From: Halpernia humi
GTDB lineage: Bacteria > Bacteroidota > Bacteroidia > Flavobacteriales > Weeksellaceae
Direction: 5' to 3'
DNA length: 64,000 nucleotides
Assembly: GCF_900108025.1 (NCBI RefSeq)
Contig: NZ_FNUS01000008.1
Coordinates: 1 to 64,000 of the forward strand
In this document: piece after piece, positions 6,625-15,459 of the stretch
How the letters are laid out: each line of letters begins with the position of its first letter
Numbering within the stretch: the first letter of the stretch is position 1
Notes under the pieces: model-generated
What the model was told of the DNA's origin: nothing
Seen by the model: only the letters and a program-made list of their open reading frames with translations
Databases searched by the model: none
Program-made: the position numbers and the translations under genes

Positions 6625-8366
6625 TAATTTTTTAAATCTAGATTAATAGTAAAGTTTACCGTTGTCCCTTTATTTTTTTCGCTTTCTACAGTTATTTTAC
6701 CGTCATATAATTCGATGATTTCTTTACACAAACTCAAGCCCAAACCTGCACCTAAATTATCAATTTCATCCGATAAAACGCCTTGATAATAAGGTTTGAA
6801 TATTTTTTCTAAATCCGATTCTGAAATCCCAACGCCACTATCGCGAATACTTGTTATTAATGAAATTTTGTTTTCAGAAATGCGCTCTGTTTTGGTATCA
6901 ACCCAAATTTGACCATTTTCTGTAAATTTATTCGCATTTCCCAAAATATTTATAAAAATCTGATTAATCTTTGTGTTATCCGAGAAAACCATTACATCAT
7001 CTACTTTTTCATTAATAATAAATTTATTATTTCTAGTTTCAACGTAGGGTTCAATTGCGTTTAAAATTGAATGTACTTCTGCTTTTAGATTAAATGCTAC
7101 CGAAATTAATTTATTTTCTACTTGCTGATTTTTTGTGTATTCTAGAATCTGGTTTGCTTGTATCAAAAGGGTATTATTCGTAAAACTGATTGATTTTAAA
7201 TAGTCTTTAATTTTAATATCATCCGTCTTATTTTTAATTTTATTAATGAAAATACCAATAATTTTCAGCGGAGAGCGCAATTCGTGGCTTAGCATTCCTA
7301 ATATTCGGTTTCGGAAATTTAGATTTTCATTAATTAAGATATTAGCTGCCTTTAGTTTTTTCTCGTATATAAATGCCATTCTAGTAAAATACATTATTAA
7401 AATGGAGACGAAAAACATTAAAATCATAAGTCCCAAAACAAGATATTTTCTAATTTTAATGCTTGCCGAAGTTTGACTTTCGATTTCTTTTTCTAATTTA
7501 GATTTAGATTCTTTCACAGAAGTCTCATAAACCTTCACCAAATCGTTGCTATAAACCAAAAGATTATTAAACATTTTAAAATATTTGTCGCTTTTGCTTT
7601 TACTTTCAATTTCCTTTTTGCTTTGCTTGTTTTGCAAAGTCTTTATCTCTCTATAGTAATGGTTGTTTACGACGTTTATGACACTATCTAATTTAGATTG
7701 AATTTTTAGCGTTTGTGGCGATCGTCCTTGTTTCATGATCACAACTGTGGAGTCTTTTCTTACGTTTTCTTTGCCAACAACAGCATCTTTTAGCCTCCCA
7801 AATAATCCTTTTTTTGCAAGCGTGTCCGAATAAGTTTTCGTTTGAACTTCTATGTTAGGAAGTTCGTATTTCACATCAAACTTTTTTATTTGTGGTAAAG
7901 TGTTGTTGACTTTAAAATGGCTTGATGTAGAATATTGATAGGTAGAATCTATTAATTTCTTAAAATCTTTTACTTGTGGCGTTTTGTTTTTCTGTGTAGA
8001 TAGAATGTTGATGAGCGGAAGATTCTTTGTTTTAAATTCGTTAATCCTATCGAGATTTTGCGCGAGATCTTTCACCAAAGTAAAATAGTTTTGCAGAAAT
8101 TTTTGCTCACCGCTTACTACATAATTTTGAAAATTTTCTTGTGCATCAAAAAGTTTCTGACGCGAATTTTCGGTTAAGTTTTCTACCTTTTGAACATCAT
8201 TTAATTGATTTTCAATAAAGTGTAAGTTTTTTCTGCTTGTAAATTCATTATAAAAATAGCCAGCAACCAATAACTGAATCAATAAAATGGACAGGATGAG
8301 CGAATAGTGAACAATTTTACGCCATCTAAATTTAATGATTTTGTCAGCCTCAGAATTTGAATCCAT
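6624..8366 (-). CDS. Membrane sensor histidine kinase
   Basis: This 580-residue kinase has two transmembrane helices (about 19-40 and 307-328) enclosing a ~265-residue extracytoplasmic region. Its first part is helical and heptad-rich like CHASE3-type sensors, followed by a Lys/Ser-rich stretch. The kinase core has the H-box MLSHELRSP (His361), N-box FINILGNANKF (~471-481), G1 DSGVGIS (509-515) and G2 GAGLGLS (539-545). It is the first gene of a two-gene operon with the LuxR-type regulator. The ligand is unknown. Divergent tatA begins 265 nt away. Confidence 0.92.
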   Translation of the reverse strand: MDSNSEADKIIKFRWRKIVHYSLILSILLIQLLVAGYFYNEFTSRKNLHFIENQLNDVQKVENLTENSRQKLFDAQENFQNYVVSGEQKFLQNYFTLVKDLAQNLDRINEFKTKNLPLINILSTQKNKTPQVKDFKKLIDSTYQYSTSSHFKVNNTLPQIKKFDVKYELPNIEVQTKTYSDTLAKKGLFGRLKDAVVGKENVRKDSTVVIMKQGRSPQTLKIQSKLDSVINVVNNHYYREIKTLQNKQSKKEIESKSKSDKYFKMFNNLLVYSNDLVKVYETSVKESKSKLEKEIESQTSASIKIRKYLVLGLMILMFFVSILIMYFTRMAFIYEKKLKAANILINENLNFRNRILGMLSHELRSPLKIIGIFINKIKNKTDDIKIKDYLKSISFTNNTLLIQANQILEYTKNQQVENKLISVAFNLKAEVHSILNAIEPYVETRNNKFIINEKVDDVMVFSDNTKINQIFINILGNANKFTENGQIWVDTKTERISENKISLITSIRDSGVGISESDLEKIFKPYYQGVLSDEIDNLGAGLGLSLCKEIIELYDGKITVESEKNKGTTVNFTINLDLKN

Positions 8367-8619
8367 ATTAAATAATTTGAAAGTATTTTTTATTGTTCTT
8401 CTTCAAAAATTTTCTTCAAAATTTGAAATTAAGCATTACTTTAAGGGTGTAAAATTAAGGAATTTTCATGTAAATCAGCATATCTTTAAAGTATGAAAAA
8501 TGGTTTAAAAATATCAAGTTCTCTTTTGTGAAGATTTTAGAATTAAATTTTTAAGATTATTCATTTGAAGTGAAATATTAAAATTTTCATAAAAAAAATT
8601 TTTCAATGAAAATCTTTTG

Positions 8620-8627
8620 TAATTTTG
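8620..8627 (+). promoter_or_regulatory. -7 promoter box of tatA, very close to the start codon
   Basis: TAATTTTG matches TAnnTTTG exactly and ends only 4 nt before the tatA ATG. If used, the transcript would begin at or next to the ATG, giving a leaderless mRNA. Confidence 0.5.
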
Positions 8628-8631
8628 ACGC

Positions 8632-8952
8632 ATGGAATTGAGCTTTGGTGAAATGCTAATGATTGTGTTGGCAATTGTAGTATTATTTGGACCGGATAAA
8701 ATACCGGAAATTGCCCGTGGATTGGGCGAAGGTGTACGCAAAATGCGAGGCGCCGTAGAAGATATCAAAACTGATATTATGAAGGAAACCGATAATCCCG
8801 TGTCTGAAATAAAGCGGGAAATAGATAAAATTCGGGATGCTGCCAAAGATTTTAATCCGTTGGCAGATGTGGAAAAGGATTTGCTTGAAACTCCGAAACC
8901 ACAAAATTTGATAGAAGATGAAACCCACGAAGGCCCAGTAAGTCGATCATAG
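8632..8952 (+). CDS. tatA: Sec-independent protein translocase TatA/TatE-type subunit
   Basis: This 106-residue component of the twin-arginine translocase forms the oligomeric channel that moves folded proteins across the inner membrane. A short N-terminal hydrophobic helix (about residues 6-20) is followed by the conserved hinge FGPDKIPE and an amphipathic helix (ARGLGEGVRKMRGAVEDI), then an acidic, variable tail. No tatC is in the window. A frame on the opposite strand overlaps but has no family signature. The stop codon abuts the ATG of the PAP2 gene, so the two are co-transcribed. Confidence 0.92.
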   Translation: MELSFGEMLMIVLAIVVLFGPDKIPEIARGLGEGVRKMRGAVEDIKTDIMKETDNPVSEIKREIDKIRDAAKDFNPLADVEKDLLETPKPQNLIEDETHEGPVSRS

Positions 8953-9525
8953 ATGGATGAATTTATTTCAGAAGATCAAAAAGCATTATTATTTCTAAAT
9001 GGTTTAGGCAATAAAAGTTTTGATCCTTTTTGGATTTTAATGTCAGATAAATTTGTTTGGATCCCGCTTTATATTATATTTCTATACTTACTTTACAAAA
9101 ATTACCGTTTGCGTAATTTTATTTTTATTTTAATTTTTATTGGGATTGGGATTTCGATTTCAGATCAGTTGGCGGGTATTTTCAAAAATGGAATTTTAAG
9201 GCTGAGACCTTGCCACACGCCTTCTTTAGAAGCAAAAATGCGCTTGGTAACTTGTGGCGGAATGTATGGTTTCTATTCTTCGCACGCTTCTAATATGTTT
9301 TTTATTGCAACATTTCTCTCTTCACTTCTTGGGAAAAAATATAAATTTTTCACAGTCTCTATTTTCCTTTGGGCATCTATTATTGCATATAGTAGAATAT
9401 ACCTTGGCGTTCATTTTCCGTTTGATGTTGCTTTTGGGGCTGCAGTTGGTTTTCTTTTGGGTGGCTTATTTTCAGTTCTTGCGAAAAAAACCACTAATTA
9501 TCAAAATTTAAAGGAAGTAGAATAA
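8953..9525 (+). CDS. PAP2-family membrane phosphatase
   Basis: This 190-residue integral membrane acid phosphatase is of the type that dephosphorylates undecaprenyl diphosphate or phosphatidic-acid-like lipids. The three PAP2 motifs are in order: KNGILRLRPCH (KxxxxxxRP), FYSSHAS (an SGH-like motif reading SSHA) and SRIYLGVHFPFDV (SRxxxxxHxxxD). About five hydrophobic helices surround them. It begins directly after the tatA stop without a gap. The exact substrate is inferred only at family level. Confidence 0.9.
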   Translation: MDEFISEDQKALLFLNGLGNKSFDPFWILMSDKFVWIPLYIIFLYLLYKNYRLRNFIFILIFIGIGISISDQLAGIFKNGILRLRPCHTPSLEAKMRLVTCGGMYGFYSSHASNMFFIATFLSSLLGKKYKFFTVSIFLWASIIAYSRIYLGVHFPFDVAFGAAVGFLLGGLFSVLAKKTTNYQNLKEVE

Positions 9526-9610
9526 ATTTACTTTAAAGCTTTTCTAAACATTTACGCTTTACAAGCATAAAACTTTTGAGTTTTTTTTGGTTTTAAAATT
9601 TACATTTTTT

Positions 9611-10084
9611 CTAATCATTATGATAAGGTTTTCCTTGCAAAATGCTGGCTGCTCGGTATAATTGTTCCACAAAAAAAAGGCGAATCATTTGATGTGTAAA
9701 AGTCATTTTCGAAAGTGATATTTTTTCGGCTGATTTCTCGTATATTTCTTCTGAAAAACCGTAAGCGCCGCCTACTAAAAAGCAAATTCTTTTTAGAGAT
9801 GAATTCATATAGAAATCAATTTTTTCAGAAAACTCTCGGCTGGTAAATTGCTTTCCTTTTTCGTCTAAAAGTACGATGTAATCTGATGTTTCTATTAAAT
9901 TTAAAAATAATTTTGCTTCTTCTTTTTTAATTAAATCTGGTGTTAAACTTTTTGCATTTTTCACATCTGGCAAAATATTGATTTCAAATTTCCAGTGTTT
10001 CGGCAAACGCGCGGTGTAGTAGGATAGTAGGTGAGAGATTTCTTTATCGTCGGTTTTCCCAATACATACTAAATTGATTCTCAT
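9611..10084 (-). CDS. rlmH: 23S rRNA pseudouridine-1915 N3-methyltransferase
   Basis: This 157-residue SPOUT-class methyltransferase methylates pseudouridine 1915 in helix 69 of 23S rRNA with SAM. The length is typical. The knot region shows IVLLDEKGKQFTSREF and FLVGGAYGFSEEI, and the C-terminus LYRAASILQGKPYHND is the family end signature. It is divergent from the BrkB-like gene, with only 30 nt between the two start codons, so both promoters must be compact. Confidence 0.96.
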   Translation of the reverse strand: MRINLVCIGKTDDKEISHLLSYYTARLPKHWKFEINILPDVKNAKSLTPDLIKKEEAKLFLNLIETSDYIVLLDEKGKQFTSREFSEKIDFYMNSSLKRICFLVGGAYGFSEEIYEKSAEKISLSKMTFTHQMIRLFFVEQLYRAASILQGKPYHND

Positions 10085-10088
10085 TTCT

Positions 10089-10096
10089 TATCTTTG
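10089..10096 (+). promoter_or_regulatory. -7 promoter box of the BrkB-like gene
   Basis: TATCTTTG is an exact TAnnTTTG match. It overlaps a possible upstream TTG start at 10094, and transcription would begin around 10102, so the ATG at 10115 is the credible start. Confidence 0.65.
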
Positions 10097-10114
10097 TTTT
10101 ACAAAATTAGTTTA

Positions 10115-11134
10115 ATGGGCTTAAAAACGCCGCTATTTATAAAAAAAATTCACACTTTTTTAGATGGAATTCACATTCCGTTTTTAGGTATTTCTTTGTG
10201 GAAAATGTTTGAAATTTATGGAAAGGGAATTTTCGAGATAAAACTCGGCAGACAAGCGGCAAGTATATCTTGGAGTTTTTTCTTAAGTGTTTTTCCGTTT
10301 TTGCTTTTTTTGCTTTCGCTTTTGCCCTATTTGCCGCACTATGACAAATTGCAGTTCTACGTTTTCGAAATTTTAATGCGAAATATTTTTCCGGCGCACA
10401 TGCAAAGTGATGTTTCTAGTTATATTCAGAATTCTATCATTCCAAATCTAAAAAATTTCAGCAATGTGACCATTATTTTTGCATTAGTGTTCGCTACAAA
10501 TGGCGCGCATTCTTTAATAAATGGGTTTAATTTAAACACCGAACTCAAACGCACTTTTGTGAAAGAGTATTTGGTTTCTTTTGCTATTACGCTTGCATTT
10601 GTGGTGATAATTTTGCTTTCTCTATTTGGCATTTATTACAGTGAAGTTGTGCTAAAATTATTCACACCACAATATAATATTAGTTGGTTTGTACAAAATT
10701 TGACAAAAATTATCGGCTATATTTCTTTTCCAATTTTCTATTTTATTTTGCTGATGTTTTTTTATTGGGTGGGCTGTTTAAAAATTACCTCGATGAAGCA
10801 AGCAGTTCCAGGTGCAGTTTTCACAACCATTCTTTTTATGACCGTTACTTTTATTTTTGCATTTTATGTTAAAAAATTTGCCCGTCAAAATGTACTTTAT
10901 GGCTCAATAGGTTCAATTATTTTGATGATGGTTTGGATTAATTTGAATATCATTTTAATTCTTTTGGGAAATGAACTAAATATCGCCATCAAAAAAGTGC
11001 GTTTAGAAAAAATAATGTCTGAAGAATTGGGGATTTTTAATGATAATGTTAACACGGCACAACTTTCAAATACCGAAGAGGAAACTGAAAGTCATCATAT
11101 CGCTTGGACAGACAATTCGCAAAAAAAAGTTTAA
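10115..11134 (+). CDS. YihY/BrkB-family inner-membrane protein
   Basis: This 339-residue polytopic membrane protein of the YihY (formerly 'RNase BN'/BrkB) family has about six hydrophobic helices and the family signatures RQAASISWSFFLSVFPFLLF near the N-terminus and YGSIGSIILMMVWINLNIIL near residue 270. The biochemical role of the family is unsettled. The ATG start was chosen because the promoter box covers the earlier TTG. The C-terminal ~45 residues are polar and probably cytoplasmic. Its stop overlaps the convergent nhaA stop by 4 nt. Confidence 0.88.
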   Translation: MGLKTPLFIKKIHTFLDGIHIPFLGISLWKMFEIYGKGIFEIKLGRQAASISWSFFLSVFPFLLFLLSLLPYLPHYDKLQFYVFEILMRNIFPAHMQSDVSSYIQNSIIPNLKNFSNVTIIFALVFATNGAHSLINGFNLNTELKRTFVKEYLVSFAITLAFVVIILLSLFGIYYSEVVLKLFTPQYNISWFVQNLTKIIGYISFPIFYFILLMFFYWVGCLKITSMKQAVPGAVFTTILFMTVTFIFAFYVKKFARQNVLYGSIGSIILMMVWINLNIILILLGNELNIAIKKVRLEKIMSEELGIFNDNVNTAQLSNTEEETESHHIAWTDNSQKKV

Positions 11135-12333
11135 AATCTTTCGTGGTACTGTTTTCTATAATCAGATAAAACTAATTTTTTTCTTTTGCTATATTTTAAA
11201 ATTAAATAGCCAGAAAAACCTGCTATTAAGGACGCAACCAAAACGGCAAATTTCCCCTCGTCTTGAATATTTGGATGTCCTTTGAAACTTAGTAGGGCGA
11301 TGAAAATCGACATTGTAAAGCCAATTCCTGCTAATAATCCTATGCCGCCCATTTGTTTCCAATCGCTTTTGTAAGGCAATTCGCTGAAGCCAAATTTAAC
11401 GGCAAGCCAAGAAAATAAATTAATTCCGATCACTTTTCCAAGAACTAAACCTAAAATTATACCTGCGCCGAAATTGGTAAAAAGACCGTCTATCATCCCC
11501 GGATGGAAAGTAATATTGGTATTAGACAAAGCAAATATCGGCATTATAAAAAAACTAACGGGTAGCTGTAGTTTAGATTCTAATTTTTCTAGCGGCGAAG
11601 GTACATCTGCTGGGATATTTGTTGGGATTGTAAATGCTAAAATTACACCTGCAATAGTGGCGTGAATCCCAGAATGTATCATAAAATACCAGAGAAAAGC
11701 GCCAGGAATTAGATAATAAAAATAGTTTTTAAAATTCAAATAATTAAATAAAATAAGTATCAAAATTATACCAGCACAAATGCCCAAATTTATCCAATGC
11801 AGAGAGTCTGTATAGAAAAATGCAATAATTAAAATGGCACCCAAATCATCTACAATAGCCAATGCCGCCAAAAAAATTTTTACGGAAGGCGGTATAGATT
11901 TTCCGAGCATTCCCACAATCGCCAAAGAAAATGCAATATCTGTAGCCATTGGGATGGCCCAACCTTTTGCATAGGGCGTGTTATGATTAAATATAAAATA
12001 AATAATTGCAGGAACAATCATACCACCAATTGCTGCAAAAAGTGGTAGAGAAGCGCTTTTTATTGTAGAAAGTTCACCTTCTATCACCTCTCTTTTTATT
12101 TCTAAACCTACCAAAAGAAAGAATACAGTCATCAAACCATCATTAATCCAATGGCTTACAGAGAATTTTAAATCAATACTTTCTATACCCACATAAGAAT
12201 GCAGAAGATTCTGAAACGATTCTGCAATAGAAGAATTGGCGATAAAGAGCGACACAAGAACGCACATTATCAGCAAAATTCCGGATGTTTCGCTGCTGCT
12301 AAAGAACTTTTTGAAGTAGGATGTCAATACCAT
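11131..12333 (-). CDS. nhaA: Na+/H+ antiporter NhaA
   Basis: This 400-residue sodium/proton antiporter is responsible for Na+ expulsion and pH homeostasis at the inner membrane. Family signatures are GWAIPMATDIAFSLAIVGML, followed by KIFLAALAIVDDLGAILIIA, which holds the paired Asp residues that bind Na+/H+. The helices and length agree with NhaA; a basic tail (KYSKRKKLVLSDYRKQYHERF) ends the protein. It lies 55 nt downstream of relA/spoT on the same strand and overlaps the end of the convergent BrkB-like gene. Confidence 0.96.
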   Translation of the reverse strand: MVLTSYFKKFFSSSETSGILLIMCVLVSLFIANSSIAESFQNLLHSYVGIESIDLKFSVSHWINDGLMTVFFLLVGLEIKREVIEGELSTIKSASLPLFAAIGGMIVPAIIYFIFNHNTPYAKGWAIPMATDIAFSLAIVGMLGKSIPPSVKIFLAALAIVDDLGAILIIAFFYTDSLHWINLGICAGIILILILFNYLNFKNYFYYLIPGAFLWYFMIHSGIHATIAGVILAFTIPTNIPADVPSPLEKLESKLQLPVSFFIMPIFALSNTNITFHPGMIDGLFTNFGAGIILGLVLGKVIGINLFSWLAVKFGFSELPYKSDWKQMGGIGLLAGIGFTMSIFIALLSFKGHPNIQDEGKFAVLVASLIAGFSGYLILKYSKRKKLVLSDYRKQYHERF

Positions 12334-12388
12334 ATTTTAAATTATGTTGTTTGAAATAGTTATGGAGAAAGTAAGCAATTATTTTTAA

Positions 12389-14593
12389 TTAAATTCGCTT
12401 CACTCGAGAAACACCATTTATATTTTTCAGTTGTTTAAAACTCTCTTCTAACTGCGCTTTGTTGCGTACTTCTAAGTTAATGATACCTTTAAAAACACCA
12501 TCGTTAGATTCAATAGTCATACTTTTCATATCGATATTCATTCCGTTACTTATTACTGCGGTGATATCGTTTATCATTCCCATTCTGTCTAAACCTTCTA
12601 TTTCAACTTTTATTCTATTTTTAAATCGCTCTTCATTTACCCATTTTGCAGGTATCACACGGTAATCGTAATTGGCGCGTAGATTTATCGCATTCGGGCA
12701 GAGGTCATTATGAACTTTTATACCATCAGAAATTGTAATAAAACCAAACATTTTGTCGCCAGGAATAACGGTGCAACATTTTGCAAAAGAATAGTTAAGT
12801 TTTTCTTCATCTTTTCCAAACACAATTAAATCTAGATCTGATTGCGATTTTTCTTCAAACTCAATATTTTTGCTAGGCGATTTTTTAAAGCGGTTAAATA
12901 AATTATTAATAAGTCCCTTGCTTTCGGTATATCGCTTCACATCTCCGGTATCCAAAGCGCCATTTTGAAAAGATAAAAATAAATCTTGCGACGTTTTTAG
13001 ATTAAAAAATTTCTGCATTTTATTAATCTCCTCATCATTAAAATTTATTTTTGCGTGTCGCATTTTGCGTTGTAGCGTTTCTTTTCCTTCCTCCACCAAG
13101 TGGCTCTTTTCCGAATTAAGAATCGCTTTTATTTTAGATTTCGCTTTAGATGTTACCACGAAATCTAACCAATCTGATTTTGGTTTTTGGTTTTGCGATG
13201 ATAAAATATCGATTTGGTCGCCGTTATGCAATTTGTAACTAATAGGTACTAATTTTCCGTTCACTTTCGCGCCCAAACATTTCATGCCCAAATCTGAATG
13301 CACAGAAAAAGCAAAATCTAAAGCAGTTGAACCCGCTGGCAAAATTTTAATTTCACCTTTTGGTGTAAAAACAAAAACTTCTTTGCTGTAAAGGTTTAAT
13401 TTCACAGAATCTAGAAGTTCAGATGTAGTTAAAGACTGTTGATTTTCTAAAACTTCACGAATTTCTGCAACCCAGTTTTCTATTGTTTTATCGTCAGAAT
13501 TTGAACGATATCCTTCTTTGTATTTGTAATGCGCAGCAACGCCTTTCTCGGCAATATCGTCCATTCTTTCACTTCGGATTTGTACTTCTATCCACTTTTT
13601 ATCGGGTCCTAAAACGGTGAGATGCAAACTTTCGTAGCCTGTAGAACGTGGGTGAGAGATCCAATCGCGCATCCTATGTGGATTGCTGTGGTATAAATCG
13701 GTTACAATTGAATAAATTTTCCAGGCTATAAATTTTTCATTTTTAGAATCAGATTTGTAAATAATTCTAATAGCATAATTATCATAAACTTCTTCAAAAC
13801 TCACATTCTGTTTCTGCATTTTGCGATAAATAGAACTGATTGCTTTTGCGCGACCTTTTATGGTGAAATTAAGATGTTCCGCTTCTAATTGTTCCGATAC
13901 TTCATTTTTAAATTCTTCCACATATTTTTTTCTGTTGGCTTCAGCAGATTCTAATTTTGTGGTGATTTCATTAAAAACTTCAGGATTATTGTATTTTAAA
14001 GATAAATCTTCGAGTTCAGATTTTATATTGTAAAGCCCTAATCTGTGCGCTAAAGGGGCGTAAATATACACTGTTTCGCTTGCAATTTTGCGTTGTTTAG
14101 ACGGCGCCATACTTTCTAACGTGCGCATATTATGAAGTCTATCTGCAATTTTTATTAAAATTACTCGAAAATCTTCGGAAAGGGTGAGGAGTAATTTTCT
14201 ATAATTTTCAGATTGAACAGAAATATTCTGGTGGTTCATCACAGAAATTTTCGTCAAACCGCTAACAATTTGAGAGATTTTTTCGCCAAAAAGTTTCTTG
14301 ATATCTTCATCTGTATATTCAGAATCTTCCACCACGTCGTGCAAAAGTGCGCAAGCGATAGAAGTAGCGCCTAAACCAATTTCATTGGCTACAATTTTTG
14401 CAACTTCAATGGGGTGATAAATGTAGGGTTCGCCAGTTTTTCGGCGTTGGTCTTTGTGTGCGTCCAAAGCAATATCGAAAGCCTTTCGGATGAGTTTATT
14501 GTTTTCCTCATCAAGACTTCGGTAAGTGTTGGAAATTAAATCTTTATATCTCGCAAGAATTTCTTTGTTTTCTTGCTCTAAATCGTACGGCAT
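12389..14593 (-). CDS. Bifunctional (p)ppGpp synthetase/hydrolase (RelA/SpoT)
   Basis: This 734-residue stringent-response enzyme makes and degrades (p)ppGpp. The HD hydrolase domain (about 40-190) has RRKTGEPYIYHP and ALLHDVVEDS. The synthetase domain (about 235-350) has RAKAISSIYRKM and GYESLHLTV. The TGS domain (about 400-460) begins VFVFTPKGEIKILPAGST, and a C-terminal ACT domain ends the protein. The intact HD motif predicts active hydrolase, so this is the Rel/SpoT type. No second long RSH gene is in the window. nhaA follows closely. Confidence 0.96.
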   Translation of the reverse strand: MPYDLEQENKEILARYKDLISNTYRSLDEENNKLIRKAFDIALDAHKDQRRKTGEPYIYHPIEVAKIVANEIGLGATSIACALLHDVVEDSEYTDEDIKKLFGEKISQIVSGLTKISVMNHQNISVQSENYRKLLLTLSEDFRVILIKIADRLHNMRTLESMAPSKQRKIASETVYIYAPLAHRLGLYNIKSELEDLSLKYNNPEVFNEITTKLESAEANRKKYVEEFKNEVSEQLEAEHLNFTIKGRAKAISSIYRKMQKQNVSFEEVYDNYAIRIIYKSDSKNEKFIAWKIYSIVTDLYHSNPHRMRDWISHPRSTGYESLHLTVLGPDKKWIEVQIRSERMDDIAEKGVAAHYKYKEGYRSNSDDKTIENWVAEIREVLENQQSLTTSELLDSVKLNLYSKEVFVFTPKGEIKILPAGSTALDFAFSVHSDLGMKCLGAKVNGKLVPISYKLHNGDQIDILSSQNQKPKSDWLDFVVTSKAKSKIKAILNSEKSHLVEEGKETLQRKMRHAKINFNDEEINKMQKFFNLKTSQDLFLSFQNGALDTGDVKRYTESKGLINNLFNRFKKSPSKNIEFEEKSQSDLDLIVFGKDEEKLNYSFAKCCTVIPGDKMFGFITISDGIKVHNDLCPNAINLRANYDYRVIPAKWVNEERFKNRIKVEIEGLDRMGMINDITAVISNGMNIDMKSMTIESNDGVFKGIINLEVRNKAQLEESFKQLKNINGVSRVKRI

Positions 14594-14856
14594 CGTTTGT
14601 GTCTATTTCCCACGAAAATACAAAAAAAAGATTTTTATTCCTATTTTTTTTATCGAACGATATTATAGTTTAATTACATAGAAATTAAGAGTGCAATTCA
14701 CAAAATCTAAAAATTCACAAAATCATTTTGGGGTTTTGAAGGACTTGGATTGAAATGGCTTTAAAAATGAAAATAACGCCAGATAAATTTATAATTTTAT
14801 GAATTTTCCTAGTTTTTTCTTTTTTTCAAAATTAATGTTTAAATATTTTTTAACTA

Positions 14857-15294
14857 TTAATTTTTACCAAAGAAAACCTCAGAATTGATGCCGCCATTTT
14901 GCCCGTGGTGTTTTATTTCTGGCGAAGAATAAATCAAAGCTTTTGCACGCAGAGCAACGATTTTTTTTAAGAATTGTAGCGATTGGGCCTCTTTAAATTT
15001 AATATTTTCAATATAGTTCTGATGAATACAATCATTTTCATCAAAAATATTTGAGACTTTCTCCTTTGTTTCTGCATCTTTTACTTTCACACTTACCACT
15101 AAACTTTCATCCTCTAAAACGGTTGTGTCGCCAAAAAACGACTGCCAAAGTGAGGTTTTTACTTCTTTTGAAATAGGTTTGTCGTGCAGATAAACAATAA
15201 AATTATTTTCTGGAACTCCTGCATCTTCTAAATCCTGCGAAATTTTCGTGGATTGGCTTTGGCTTTTAAATAAACCGGTAATGATTGACGACAT
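14857..15294 (-). CDS. Hypothetical cytosolic protein, general-stress (YflT-like) N-terminus
   Basis: This 145-residue protein begins MSSIITGLFKSQSQSTKI and then has SQDLEDAGVPENNFIVYL, the pattern of small 'general stress protein 17M/YflT-like' domains in which a glycine-rich turn and a DLexAG helix precede a beta strand. The open frame extends 40 codons further upstream, but that part is Asn/Cys/Phe-rich and overlaps a promoter-like TAACTTTT; the internal ATG is therefore preferred. The C-terminus is basic, then HHGQNGGI. There are no membrane segments. The function is not assigned. It is divergent from the PBP4 gene. Confidence 0.6.
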   Translation of the reverse strand: MSSIITGLFKSQSQSTKISQDLEDAGVPENNFIVYLHDKPISKEVKTSLWQSFFGDTTVLEDESLVVSVKVKDAETKEKVSNIFDENDCIHQNYIENIKFKEAQSLQFLKKIVALRAKALIYSSPEIKHHGQNGGINSEVFFGKN

Positions 15295-15435
15295 GGTGTT
15301 TTGGTTTTTAAATTCACAACAAAAGTTACAAATATTTTTTAAATTATACAAATATGTGCGATTTACAATTGAATTTGATAATAAAAATTTAATTTCACCA
15401 CTATTTTTTTTCATATTTCAAAAAATTTAATTCTT

Positions 15436-15443
15436 TATATTTG
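15436..15443 (+). promoter_or_regulatory. -7 promoter box of the PBP4 gene
   Basis: TATATTTG is an exact TAnnTTTG match 16 nt before the ATG, leaving a leader of about 10 nt. Confidence 0.6.
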
Positions 15444-15459
15444 GAAAGAATTTAGTGCT

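Noticed and set aside
8514-8846. Minus-strand frame overlapping tatA
   Set aside because: Shadow of tatA, whose family motifs are unmistakable on the plus strand.
10094-10114. TTG start giving seven extra residues to the BrkB-like protein
   Set aside because: The TTG is part of an exact -7 promoter box, so it would not be in the mRNA.
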